Assembly (NCBI RefSeq): GCF_000247695.1
Contig: NW_004624854.1
Location: forward strand, 5,656,719-5,720,718
DNA from: Heterocephalus glaber
Lineage: Eukaryota; Chordata; Mammalia; Rodentia; Bathyergidae
Direction: 5' to 3'
DNA: 64,000 bases
Shown: one piece after another, positions 11,999-23,385 of the stretch
Layout of the letters: each line of letters opens with the position of its first letter
How positions within the stretch are numbered: position 1 is the stretch's first letter
Program-made: the position numbers and the translations under genes
Notes under the pieces: generated by a model
The model's input: only the letters and a program-made list of their open reading frames with translations
Told to the model about the DNA's origin: nothing
Database searches by the model: none

Positions 11999-12527
11999 AA
12001 CACAGTGCCCAAACAAACAAAAAACTTGGTACTAAAAGGAACCTTTCAGTTGGTTTAAGTACCTTTACAGACATTCTGAGACCCAGAGAAATGAGAAGGT
12101 GACTGGTTTAAGATCACCCAGTATTTCAGGGCCAGGACCTCCTCACATTCTTAGCTAAGAGCCATGGACCCCTCAGGACATCCACAAATGGGCTTCTACC
12201 TAGGAACCGAAATTGTCCATACCACTGTACATCAATCTGGGGACACCAGGAACCCCCATTAGATTCCCAATGGGCCATACAACTTTCCTAAAGGTTAACT
12301 GACAAATTATTTAAATGATACATGGACTTGCTGGACTACTCTAAGAGAACATAAATCTCTAACTTAAATGGCATGATATTTCAATGAAAGAAGTTTAACA
12401 TTCTACTATATCATGTTGTCTACACGGAAAGGCTTTCAAATATCCATTTATTTCATGGTGTAAATTGGAGATCAGAATACTATAAGAAAATTAAGTAACA
12501 AAGACATATTAAGATTCTTATACTTAC

Positions 12528-12588
12528 CCAAATCATTAGTAAACTCATTAGATTCTTCTCCAAAAATGTTTTTTTCCAAGCCTGGAAA
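12528..12588 (-). CDS. INPP1: INPP1 coding exon 2
   Basis: This short 61-base exon codes residues 69-88 (FPGLEKNIFGEESNEFTNDL) plus the first base of Gly89. It contains Glu79 and Glu80, the acidic pair that binds Mg2+ in INPP1. The acceptor lies directly before TTTCCAGG and the donor is TTGG/GTAAGT. It is too short to stand out as an open frame; identity with the known protein and a perfect phase match to the flanking exons support it. Confidence 0.94.
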
Positions 12589-14802
12589 CTGAATGATTCA
12601 GAATATGACAAAACCCAAAATAACAACAAAAACCCACACACATTTTCAATTCTGAACAGATTTCCATTTTACATTCCAAGTTAAATCACACAATTCTGAA
12701 ATTCAGGAATTTCTAATTCTAGAAACAAATTGACATACGAAACTGAAGCCAGCTTGGTTCAGTGCTCAGTTTTCTAACGTATTCCTGTTCATCTGCCACT
12801 CAGAAAGTCTAAATCATGGTGGAGGACTGGTTTTTTTATGTCTTGTCCTTCTCCCATGTATAAGGACCATAGAACTAGAATGCTTGCAAAGGAGATATTT
12901 TAACTATTGCTCTTAAACAGCACACGAATGGCTTACACAAGGTAGTATTATAGGTCAAGTACCTAAATTACTAAGACTAGAAAGAAGAAGTGAGAAGATA
13001 CCATTAGATTTTATTTGCATTTTTCAAATGGGTTTCTGTACCTATTGGACTTACCAATAGCTTTTTTTCAATATTACCTTGCTAGCCTGAAAAGCAAACT
13101 ATTTTATTGACCAATAATTTATATATCAATACCAAATGAATAAATGGAGTCGTCAGAGCCTCCTCTCATCTCTGTATGATTGAGCAGCTTTCTGACACAT
13201 ATTGTTTCTGATCCTCAGTCGTAAAGACATTTTTCTCAAGATATGTGCCAAATGATGTTCCCTGATGATGTTCTCAGGGAACAAAAGCAAGGAAATGCTT
13301 CAAATACTGTAACTCCATTGCCTGCAGATGGTCAGAAGCTTTAATAATGCCAACAGCTACCACTTATTTTTTCCTCTCTCTTTACAAGCCTGCAAGAGCT
13401 GGCAACCAAGTTACTCAGCACGGACTAACGCTTTGTCTCCTAAGCCTGCTTACAGATCTTTGCTAAGGCTACTAGGATATGAAATAAAAATATTGTATAT
13501 AACCGAAATTGAGTGACAGTACATACATTCTGGCGTTTACTTCATGAAGGAGCAATTGCCTGAACTTGTTACAACGCTCTGGGGTAAATATTAGCCTATA
13601 AAAATGAATGTCAATACATATCTAATCCAGTTGTTCAATTGTCCCTCAGTAACAAAAATAAAAGTTCTTCACTTAGTTGACTGGAGCCAGATGAGGCAAG
13701 AAAGAATATAGTTTGTAGAAATTTCATGGGGTCATTTATTCTTTTTTCCTGCCTATGGCTAACATTTATGTAAATGATTCTAAATGATTCTCCAAATTAG
13801 AATTTTATAGAATATATTCCACTATTTTATAATGCTTTCTGTCATAAGGTTCTATCTTCCTAAACATGGAAACATTATTGGATTATCATATAAAAGGCAA
13901 TATAGTATTGCAAATAACAGACTCTGGAGCCAGCTTGTCTGTGTTCAAAAACTCGCCTGGCCACTCATTTTCTGTGTAATGTTAAGTTACCTAAATTCTC
14001 CATGCCCTTTTTAAAAATCCATTATATTAAAATAATGGTTCTTACCTCACAAAATCGTTATAAAAATTAGGTAAGTGAATATATTTAAAGTTCTTAGAAC
14101 AGGGAGTATGTATCTGCTAATATTATTACCATTATTAATACTATTTTTGAATACCATTTCTCCAATTAGCTGAAGGTACTTAGAATCACCATCACTGTTA
14201 CTTATGACAGTATTTTTCTAGTAGAATAAATGGAAGCTTTATCTAGGCACAAGCCCATAACAAAGGCAAATATGAGATAAATGATTAAGTCCAAAAGATA
14301 AGACTTAACTATATCAAGTTAAAAAATTAAGGTTATGAAACAGTGTGCTCTCATTTCTGTTGAAATAAATTATATGGGTCATGTGCACACAGGAACATGG
14401 AAAGAACATATTCTAACAATATCTAGCAGAACACAGCTGTGGTTTTCTCTAGTGGTGGGATTAAAAGGATTCTTAATTTTGCTTATGTCTCAGAGAGTAT
14501 GTATTGTTTATTAAGATGAAACTCATTAATAAATGAGTGATTTTTAGTGAAACCCAATAAATGAAAGGTTCTATACAGAATGTTCATCTCTAGGTGTTAA
14601 AATTGTGATTCTTGTGTTTTCTGTTCTGTATTTTAAAGATTTTCCTCAATGAATACTTTATTAATTTTGCAGTCCTAACAAGGGTGGAAACCCCAAGGTG
14701 TGTATTTGAAATCCAGCCTACGGGAGGTCAAAGTTATGCTATTCCACGGGGGAAAAACCACAGAGGCAAACTCCTGAGCCACCATCCTGTGACTGTTTTT
14801 AC
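12589..14802 (-). other. INPP1 intron between coding exons 1 and 2
   Basis: AT-rich unique sequence with one MIR (about 13918-14130). It is the only part of the gene with no young SINE. Confidence 0.85.
13918..14130 (+). repeat. MIR SINE
   Basis: Sense-like MIR: ACTCTGGAGCCAGCTTGTCT at the start and AAGTTCTTAGAACAGGGAGT near the end. Confidence 0.65.
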
Positions 14803-15006
14803 CTTGTTCTCCATGTTCTGTTTTATAACTTCCTGTACCAGCACATCAGCCAGGGTCTTGAAATCCAAGGTGAACTTCTTGTTCTTCTCTCCCTCCTTCT
14901 TCTCTTCGATGAGCAGCTGGAAGAGGGCTTCTTGCTGCCTGCACGCCCGGGCGATGTTGGCCGCTTTCTCGGAGATGCGGAGCAGCTCCCGGAGGATGTC
15001 GGACAT
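14803..15006 (-). CDS. INPP1: INPP1 coding exon 1, start codon
   Basis: Codes residues 1-68, MSDILREL to QNMENK, and ends AACAAG/GTAAAA in phase 0. The start at 15006 is chosen because mammalian INPP1 begins MSDIL. An in-frame ATG four codons upstream (15018) gives an extra MRAA, but it lies in the same exon and would make a protein not seen in the family. Asp54, which contacts the second metal and lithium site region, is in the segment DFKTLADVLV. The acidic/basic stretch EEKKEGEKNKK at 34-44 is typical of the gene. Confidence 0.96.
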
Positions 15007-15065
15007 TGCTGCCCTCACTTTTCAGCAGTGCCCACAGAAGCGGCACCCACCCTGTGAGCCGTCAG
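15007..15065 (-). other. INPP1: INPP1 5' UTR part of the first coding exon
   Basis: On the minus strand a long pyrimidine tract ending in TTCCCCAG (acceptor AG at 15067-15066) precedes the ATG by 59 bases. This fits a first coding exon that starts with a short untranslated part spliced to an upstream noncoding exon, as in human. Confidence 0.7.
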
Positions 15066-15776
15066 CTGGGGAAGCAAGCGTGAGAATGTGAAAGAGAAAG
15101 CACTGCACAGAGTGATGTCAGGGGCCTCCTGACTACCAGCAACCCATCCATCGGGCGGCCAACCGGGTCAGCCCCGCTGAGCAGCTAGCAGACCCACAGA
15201 CAGAAGCTAACATCAAGAAACAGTATTTGCACTTGCAGAAATCCCTGAGACGAAGAACTGAATGATCAGAGAAAGAAAAATCTTGTAATGAGAATTTCTT
15301 ACATACAGATCCCTAGCAGACAGGGGGCCACAGCAGTGTTAAAGGAAAGTCAGATTGCAGTGACCTTAAAATTATCCAGACCTTGAAGTGACCACATAGG
15401 TGCAGATGTGCTCATCTGTTCATTCACCCTGTGAGGAGGAGGGAGAAGTGGACAGATTTAGGCTGTCAGTTCCAGGCAACTTTCTTAGTGACAATCAGGC
15501 AGCAAGCACTGTGGAATCCTGCATTCTGAGGCCACTCTGGGTTCATCATAAGTTACTTTTCAGCCAACTTTCTCTTATCCTTCTATGAAAAAAAAAATCC
15601 ATCTATGGGTTCCTCCACTATTAGTAAAATGGAGTGAACGGACAACCTGTTGTGAGTTGGAAAGTTCTGGCTTCTAAGAGTTTTATGCTATATTCCTTGG
15701 TCTATTGGGCCTATCTTGTCATTAGGAAACATTTCTCACTTTTTAATAGTAACCGCCTCTAATTAAAAGATTGAAA

Positions 15777-15945
15777 GCCAGATGTGGTGTTGCAAGTCTG
15801 TAATCCCAGCAAGGAGGCAGGGAGATTGCAAGTTTGAACCTAAACTGGGCAATTTCACAAAAGCCTTTCTCAAAATAAAACATAAAAGAGCTGGGGATTT
15901 AGCTTGGTGCAATAGCCTTGGGTTCAATCCCCAGTAGGAGAAGAA
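15777..15945 (+). mobile_element. B1-dID dimeric SINE
   Basis: B1 half with CTGTAATCCCAGCAAGGAGG and a short ID half with GCTGGGGATTTAGC and GGTTCAATCCCCAGTAGG. Confidence 0.75.
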
Positions 15946-15989
15946 AAAAGAAATAAAGTTAAGGAAAAATGCACAAATAATTCCCATCT

Positions 15990-16130
15990 CCTCATTTGAG
16001 AATTATTGTGAAATTGTCTTGTTTTACAGTCAGGGAAACAAACTTAGGAAGGTTAAGTAACTTCTGCAAGGTTACGCAAGACTAAACGGCTGAGCTCAGA
16101 ATCACTTGGATGCTTTACCATCGTAACAGA
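15990..16130 (-). repeat. MIR SINE fragment
   Basis: CAGGGAAACAAACTTAGGAA, GGTTAAGTAACTTCTGCAAG and the following segment are the complement of MIR. Confidence 0.55.
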
Positions 16131-16380
16131 TCATTTCCTCCATTGAGAGGAGTTTCCTGAATGGACTTTGAGAGACTGAAAATTAGTACATCTATGAAGA
16201 TTTGGAACCAACAGGGTTAACTGAATAGTCATAGTGCTTATCTTAAGTTCGCTAAAAGAGATGTTTTCCTAGGATTATGGGTCGATTACCATGAGATCAT
16301 ACAGAATGGATCTCCAACCTCGATGGTAATAAAAGGAACATGAACAAAACAATGAGATATTCTCTTTAATAGTGATATAT

Positions 16381-16473
16381 GTGTTTTGTTTTGTTTTTTG
16401 GTACCAGGGATCGAACTCGGGACCTTGTGCTTGTGAGGCAGGAAGCAGAACCACTGAGCTAAATCCCCCGGCC
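16381..16473 (-). mobile_element. ID-type SINE
   Basis: Flanked by perfect 10-base direct repeats AGTGATATAT (16371-16380 and 16474-16483). Confidence 0.92.
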
Positions 16474-16705
16474 AGTGATATATATTTTAAAGTTAACATT
16501 CATCCCACAAGGGGTATGGTAGAGCAACTGTGACCCTCTGCAAGTGGACATTTGACAAAAGTGTACCAAAGCCCTACAGATGAAACTGATTTTTTAGTAA
16601 CTCCAGACTTTCCTTAATTTGTTTTGAGAAATCAGGGTTGAGTTAAAATATTTTTACAGGAGGTAGGTAATATTTACAGTAGCAAAAGGTTGAAATAATC
16701 TTAAA

Positions 16706-16795
16706 GTTGGCTGGGGATTTAGCTCAGTGGTTCCGCTGCCTGCCTCACAAGCACAAGGACCCAAGTTCGATCCCCGGTACCAAAAAAAAAAAAAA
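16706..16795 (+). mobile_element. ID-type SINE
   Basis: Perfect 14-base target repeat GAAATAATCTTAAA (16692-16705 and 16796-16809). Full A and B boxes. Confidence 0.93.
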
Positions 16796-17387
16796 GAAAT
16801 AATCTTAAAATTGGTAAATCTAGCATAGAATACTATAAGGTCAGCAACATCCTGTTTTTAAAGAATACTTAATAAAATGGAAATATACTAATGGTATGTC
16901 AAGTGGAAAACAACCTATGGCCATACATAGAATGATAATATGTTACCAATTTGTGTTTATACAGAAAGAGAAAGTGACAGAAGAGAAATCAGTAGGTGAT
17001 ATTTTGCTAACAGTTTTTTCTAAGTAGTAAGTTTGTGAATTACTTTTTTTACATTAGGGTTTTATGATTTTCAAATATTCTAAGTAAATATGTAGTGGTT
17101 TTATGATAAGGAATGTCATTTTAAAATATCTTAGGGCAAATGTCCAAACAAAATGGAACTACGGTAATAAACACAAAAAGCTTCCAGGTGGCAGAGAAGA
17201 CGTAGTAAACGAAAACACCTGTCTACTTTCAAATCCCTTTTCTTTTAGGAATATGTTGGAAGATTCACCTTAGTTGGCTTGGAAAGGAAAACAGTTGCAT
17301 TAATAAGCTAAGACATTTTGACTGGGAGATAATTTATGGCCATATGTGACATATAAGTGGCACAAATTACAAGCTATGTATAAAATA

Positions 17388-17750
17388 CAGTGGACACTCG
17401 AGTTACAACCAACCTGACATACAAACAACTTGGGTTATGACCAGAATTTTAGTTTTAACTTATGACCAAAGTCTTGAGTTACCACTTGAATGCCTGCTAC
17501 TTTTTCTTCCAGATGGTCTCAGATACAGATTTAACCCTTAAAGAGTTCTGGAAGGAAAATGATAGCATCCTCTCCTGTGTGGGGTCAACTGAGAAATCCT
17601 GGGCAGTGTCTCCCTGAGGACACTGAGATCTGCCTGTGTACAGGAGAGAGACTGTGAAGGCTGTGTAGAGGAGCCTGAGCCTTCACTGACCAACTTGAGT
17701 TAGAATCAGTCCTCAAGAACAAACTGAGTTTGTAAGTCAAGGGTCCACTG
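17388..17750. mobile_element. Tc1/mariner-type (Tigger-like) DNA transposon remnant with TIRs
   Basis: Starts CAGTGGACACTCGAGTTACA and ends as the complement of CAGTGGACCCTTGACTTACA, with TA on both sides (17386-17387 and 17751-17752). That is the target duplication of the mariner/pogo superfamily. No transposase frame remains. Confidence 0.7.
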
Positions 17751-18462
17751 TACACAGAAAGATGCAAACACCTCCAGTAAAATAGAAGCCCAAGACTACA
17801 AATGTCATAGCCATAATTTTCACTTTCTACTAAATATTTTAGTTATTATAAGTTAAAGGAAAGGAATCAATGAACCAATAGTATTAAAAGTTTTTTGACT
17901 TAAATAAGGAGTGCAAAGATGTTAAGCTCAATTTGAAAACTTCAAAGTAAACAACATCAGTATTGTCTGTTACAGTCACCTTTGTTAAAACCTATTTGGT
18001 TTTTTTTCTGAAAAGCAACACTGTACAACTGAACTGTTGGGTACCCAGATGAGTTTCTTGCAGCTGCCTCCGGGAACCTGGAGCTGCTCCTCTCTGGATC
18101 TGACCTTCCTATCCTCCATGATGACCACTTCCTCACCTGAGCCTGGCTGCTTCTCAACCTGACCCATGGGAAATAGCTTTCAGCCGTCAACCAAAACAGG
18201 CACACAGACTTTAGAAACTCACAACCCCAAAGGGAATCCAGAGTTATCCCCAACTTCAGCCTCCGTCACTCCCTGCTCAGTCCTGAGGCATCACTGTTGT
18301 ATTTTACCAAACTCCAGGTGGAGCTCCCCAGCTTCTGGTTAATCCTACACTTTCTCCCACCACCCTAAATGCAGCACTTCTTCAGCTAGTTCTCTTTCTC
18401 ACCAGGGTCCCAGATCTCTAAACTGCTGCCCACAGCCTACAGACAAGACTAATAATCTGCAG

Positions 18463-18650
18463 CCGGGTGGACATGGTATCAGATGCCTGTAGTTCCAGCA
18501 CTCGGGGAGGCTGAGGCAGGAGGATTGCATTTTTAAGCCCAGCCTGAGCAAGGTCATTTAGCAAGACTCTGTTTTAAAATAAAAAATAAAAAGGGGTAGG
18601 GATGTAGCTCAGTGTAAGGGCCCTGGGTTCAATCCTCAGTAGTGATATAA
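18463..18650 (+). mobile_element. B1-dID dimeric SINE
   Basis: B1 half with GATGCCTGTAGTTCCAGCAC and GGAGGCTGAGGCAGGAGGAT, then an ID half with GGGATGTAGCTCAGTG and GGGTTCAATCCTCAG. Confidence 0.85.
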
Positions 18651-19170
18651 AAACTAATGTGCAGTGGACCTATTACTTTTTGGCTGAATAGACCATTTCT
18701 TCCGAACAAATTAGGTCTCGTACTGTTTTCTGTGTAAGCTGCTTCCTCCTGCCTCCCTCTGTCCCCACTCAGGTGCAGCAGTCATGCCGCAGTCCAGCGG
18801 GGAGCCCTGGACAACCCATGCTCACCTTGACTGACCCAGCTTGAGATCGTTTATCTACAGAGAAACTGAGGGCTACATCCAATCAGAATGTATGGTTTAT
18901 CAATACTTATTAACACTCATGGAAAATATCTTTCAGGATTTTAAAAGCAAATTTACACACCCACCATTCCCCTTACACACTTACGCCCCTCACTTCAGGG
19001 CCAGCTGGTGAAACCTTACAGGTACAATGGTGCTGCTATCAGCCATTCATGTGGACAGTAGGTCAAAGGTGGTTTAAGTTAAACATATTTTAAGTTATGG
19101 CACTTATCATAATTCAATGGCCTCGCCTAGAGAAGAAATTCCTTTTGATAAGTTTCTTAAAAGGTGTTCT

Positions 19171-19266
19171 GGGCTGAGGATTTAGCTCAGTGGTTCTGCC
19201 ACCTGCCTCGCAAGCAGAAGGACCTGAGATCGATCCCCAGTACCAAAAAAACAAAACAAAATACAC
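19171..19266 (+). mobile_element. ID-type SINE
   Basis: Full copy with flanking repeat AAAGGTGTTCT (ending 19170 and 19278). Confidence 0.92.
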
Positions 19267-20002
19267 AAAAGGTGTTCTGAGAATCACCTGTATCAGAATT
19301 ACTACTGTTGTTAGTAGCCACGTAAAGATTCAATCCCCAGCCAGTTGACAGAAGCCTACACTGTTAACCAGTACTCAGGCCAATAAAATTATTTTCCATA
19401 AATTGATAGCTGTTAAAGAAATTACTAATTATTGGATAATCATCAGCACCTTGGTATGATACACATTACACAGCAAACATATCTAGCTGACGTCTGTGAC
19501 CTATCTGAGCATTATAAATCACTTTTTGACACCTGACTTCCCTTTTATTCTCAATAATATAAAACCTTTTCTCAGCTGATCCTCAGACTCACTGTCAAGT
19601 ATGCTGCTGGGTAGTGAAATTTCACCCATCGGTTTCCACTGGTCTCTCTTAACCATCTGCCCAGCACAGGTGGTGGACTGGGATAACTCATGTGGCATCT
19701 CTAGTGCTTTTTCTATTAGTTTGTTGTCTGAAACTGTTGCTAAGACTTAATGACAGGAGTTGATGTTCTCACAGTTCTTGGGGCTGGAAGGCCAAGGTCA
19801 AGGTGTCAACAGCTTTGGGTTCCCTAAGTGCCCCTTGGCTTACCGCCAGCCCTTCTGTGTGTCCTCACCTGGCCTTTCCTCTGTAGGCATGAATCTCTGG
19901 TGTCTTTCCCCCCTCTCAGAAGGACACTAGTCAGATTGGATGGAGACCCCCTTGTATGCCCTCATGTAATCTTTAAGGTCCTTTCTCCAAATGCAGCCAC
20001 CT

Positions 20003-20300
20003 CTTGATATCCTGGGGGGATTCCAGGATCCCCATAGTACAAAATATGTGAATGCTCAAATCTCTTATATAGAATGATAGAGTATTTGCGTATAATTTAC
20101 ACACATCCTCCTGCATGCTTTAAATTATCTCTAGATTACTTATAATACTCAACTCAACGTAAATGCATATTATACTGTATTGCTAGGGACTAATGATAAA
20201 AAATGTGTACATGTTCATTTTAGACAATTTTTTCAAACACTTTCAATCTGCAGTTGGTTGAGTCCATGGGCACAGGACCTGTGACTACGAGAGCTGATGG
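20003..20300 (+). mobile_element. Second copy of the Tigger-like element of 2806-3085
   Basis: Shares TTTAAATTATCTCTAGATTA, a following TAATACTCAACTCAA segment and the end phrase CTGCAGTTGGTTGAGTCC with the first copy, in the same orientation. Confidence 0.65.
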
Positions 20301-20588
20301 CACAGTCACATGTAGGAGTGCTTCGACACACGAGTGATAGAGGAACATGAGTTCCTCTCCTGAGAGAGATGCCCGGGTGATCTCAGCGAATGCCAACGCA
20401 ATCTATTCTTTATCTTTTGTTTTCTAGCCAAACAGAAAAAATGGATTGGATTCTCTTCCTCATTTACATGGTCAGAATGCTTAATTCTGTGAGGGGAACT
20501 CTCCAAGGAGGAGCTTTTCACCTCACCAGCCACATCACTGGAGATGGGGTGGGCAATGAGATAATCTCTCTCATAAGCCTTGCTTTGT

Positions 20589-20671
20589 GTTTTTTTGGTA
20601 TCTGGGACCAAACTCAGGACCTTGCACTTGCAAGGCAGGCGGTGGCAGAACCACTGAGCTAAATCCCAGGC
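20589..20671 (-). mobile_element. ID-type SINE
   Basis: Flanked by a perfect 19-base direct repeat CTCATAAGCCTTGCTTTGT (20570-20588 and 20672-20690), the longest clean target repeat in the window. Confidence 0.95.
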
Positions 20672-20957
20672 CTCATAAGCCTTGCTTTGTAAGAACTTAT
20701 TTCCAATCACATTTCAGTGGGCTTAAAGAAGTTTCAGTCCTCACCACCTCCAACTAAATGTAGATCTCTATAGTAATATAACACTATATCGCAATGCCAG
20801 AATTAGAAGCTTTTCAGTGATTCTCAAGTCTGGTTTTAGAAATAGTTTTAAAAACAAAGATCAGGAAAAAAAACTAACCTCGACAAAGATAGAACTGAAG
20901 TTTTAATTCTAGCCATTCTATCATCTTATTAGATCATCAGTGGCTTAAAAATCATAT

Positions 20958-21015
20958 TTGGGACTGGAGGTGTAGCTAGCTCAGTGGGGCCTTGGGTTTG
21001 ATTCCAAGAGAGGTG
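20958..21015 (+). mobile_element. Degenerate ID fragment
   Basis: GGACTGGAGGTGTAGCTAGC, then CTCAGTGGGGCCTTGGGTTT, resembles the ID half of a B1-dID with an internal deletion. Followed by an AG-rich tail. Confidence 0.5.
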
Positions 21016-21104
21016 GGGAGAGAGAGAGGAAGAAGAAAAAGGGAGGCAGGGGACATATCTGAATAGTTCACCCATATTTCAGGGGCAGTAAACAACATAA
21101 TGGG

Positions 21105-21330
21105 AAAGACACAGGCTTTGAAATCCAACAGACCTGGCTTCAAAACCTAGCTCTACTGTTACCTACCTGTGTACATCAGGTAATTTACTTAGCCTCTCTG
21201 GCCTCTTCTCAGCTGTAATGTGAAGGCAATACTTACCTTGCAATGATGCTATGAAGATCAAATTCTATCTCACTGGGAGAATACTCAGCACAGAGCCCTG
21301 CACACAGTCAGTAATAAGCAGCAACGTTGT
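21105..21330 (+). repeat. MIR SINE
   Basis: MIR order is clear: CAACAGACCTGGCTTC, ACTGTTACCTACCTGTG, GGTAATTTACTTAGCCTCTC, ending ACTCAGCACAGAGCCCTGCA. Confidence 0.75.
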
Positions 21331-22429
21331 CTATTAAATACACTCTCACAGAAACCACAGTCATGGGTCTTGAGAAATAAGAGGTTGGCAAGTTTACATG
21401 GGTCACTCCAACATTTTTCTGAAAATTTACAGTCTACTAAATCCAGAAGCCTGGGAACACCTTCTAATTCTCTGAATCACCCAGATTAAAGCTACTTTAC
21501 GCAGGCTAGCTCTGATTGCTTCCGTTTCTGGGCATCTGGGCGGAAACTCTGGCTCCTAATGGCTGGCAGACAGACTACTCTGGCTTCATGGTGGGCCATC
21601 CGCAGGGGCGTGGGCGACCCACTTGCCAAGGGGACATTTTATCAGGAGACTTTCTGAGGACTCCAGGACCCTGGGGGGTCTGTTCTTATGTGGAGAGCCT
21701 GTCTGTACCGGAAGCGGGCTGTGCTCACTGTCCACAGGGACAGAGCGTGATGACAGAATAAGGACCCGCAGCCAAACAGACTGCTCTAGTGAACGGCAAA
21801 TGAGTCAAGTCATGTCCCTTGATGTCCCCTCCTTCCAGCAGAGGCTCCAATACTTCTGCAGAGCCCAAGTTCTTTTGTCCCTTAACACTGACTCCACCCA
21901 ACCCCATCATTCAGGCTCAACCCAGCCTGAGGAATGCCAGTGTGAAGCCACTGTGCCGTAGCTCTGCCTGCCCGAGTGGCTGCTGTGGGAAAGGGCTGGC
22001 TTCCACGAAGTACCTTGGTGATTTCCAAGAAGGTGACTGTCCTGACCTTGCTTAAGGGGGTCCAGCTGTCCAGGAGTCCCCAACATGGACGCGCATGGAG
22101 GTGTGGCCAAGGCTCTATTCAGCTCACATTACTCTTAAGAGGGGAAACTGACTTCATTCCACCTCTCCTTTGTTCCATCCTTGGGCTGCCTCGGGAGTGG
22201 AGATTGGAAGCTGCCCTGGCAAAAGGGACAGGGGAACGGAAGCACTGTGTGCACCACCCAATATAGTAGCTGATTTCCCACTTCCTATCCACTTACTCTC
22301 ATGCTCTAGAAATTCTATATCCTCACAAATGAGGTTCCCACTGGTTGGCGTGACTTTTCACTTGCTTTCTCTACCACTCATCTTCTCAGAATCAATTCGA
22401 GGCAAGAAACCTCATTAAAAAAGAATTAT

Positions 22430-23170
22430 CCAAATGGCTAATAAACATATGAGAAGGTAAGCTACTTAATTAGGAACTAGGAAAATGCAACTTGAAATCT
22501 CAACAGAATACTGCTACATTTCTAGTGGAGTAGCTAAAATTAAAGACTAAAATTTTCAAGTTTTGGTGAAGATACCGAGCAATGGGAACACTTTACACAG
22601 TGCTAGCAGGAGTGAAATTGGCACAACCATTTTGGAAAGCCACTTGCAATGTGTGGAATTTAAGCATAATCCATGATAACAATTTTCCTTCTATATACAT
22701 ACCCAACTGAAATTCATGCACTTATGGATTAGAAGACATGTTCCAAAGTATTTATGAGCAGCATTATTTGTAATAATCCCACACTGGCAATAACCCATAT
22801 AATTATCAATAATAAAATAAACGGGGGCCAGGGATTTAGCTCAGTGGTTCCATCGTTTGCCTTGCAAGCGCAAGGACTCGAGTTCAATCCCTGGTACCAA
22901 ATAAATAAATAAATATAAAATAAAATAAAATAAACGGTAGCATATTCATACGGCAAAATACCACACAACTGTGAAAGCGAATGAACTCCTACAATAGGCA
23001 ACAATATGGATACAGCTCATAAAAACAGGGTCAAGCGAAGAAATCACATGTGAAAGATACACTGCTATTTAATTCAGTCAAAGTTCAAAACTAGAGAAAA
23101 CTAAGCTGTGGTGTTAAAGTCACACTGGTGTGTACCTTTGGCAAGCAAGGAGGGGTTAGTGGTGGGGAGG
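22430..23170 (+). mobile_element. Old L1 3' fragment, split by an ID SINE
   Basis: Decayed ORF2 end: ATGGCTAATAAACATATGAG, CACAACCATTTTGGAAAGCC and, after the SINE, ATACGGCAAAATACCACACA. Not coding. Confidence 0.6.
22823..22926 (+). mobile_element. ID-type SINE
   Basis: Full ID with an AAAT/AAAAT-repeat tail. Target repeat AAAATAAACGG on each side. Confidence 0.9.
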
Positions 23171-23290
23171 CTGTGAAGGCAGCTCCAGGCAGCTATGCTT
23201 TGGATCTGAGTATGGCTGGTGACATGCATGGCTGACTTTGAGTAGATTCATTAAGCTATGCACTAAGGAACTCCACACTCTTAGGCGGGC

Positions 23291-23320
23291 ATTTTTTTTT
23301 TTTGTGCCGGGGATCGAACT
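23291..23320 (-). mobile_element. Extremely truncated ID tail (about 20 bases of body)
   Basis: Only the complement of the last ID bases (AGTTCGATCCCCGGCAC) plus the A-tail is present. GCATTTTT occurs on both sides. Confidence 0.6.
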
Positions 23321-23340
23321 ATGCATGCATTTTTAATTCA

Positions 23341-23385
23341 ACAAAAGGTGTGTGTGTGCACGTGTGAGTGTGTGTGTAAGGAGGA
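23341..23385. repeat. (GT)n-rich simple repeat
   Basis: Interrupted GTGTGTG tracts. Confidence 0.7.

Larger units (their letters stand above)
9673..12527 (-). other. INPP1 intron between coding exons 2 and 3
   Basis: Contains a B1-dID element followed by a CA microsatellite, two minus-strand ID copies and a B1 monomer. No coding exon signal was found in the rest. Confidence 0.85.

Noticed and set aside
14612..15091. 159-codon plus-strand frame
   Set aside because: Shadow of INPP1 coding exon 1 on the opposite strand.
16709..16790. tRNA-like sequences with A and B boxes throughout the window
   Set aside because: They carry poly(A) tails and target repeats and lack a consistent anticodon arm and acceptor stem, so they are SINEs and not tRNA genes.
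17957..18253. 98-codon minus-strand frame with a good donor near 18137
   Set aside because: No matching acceptor and no recognised protein. Could at most be an untranslated INPP1 exon, which cannot be shown here.
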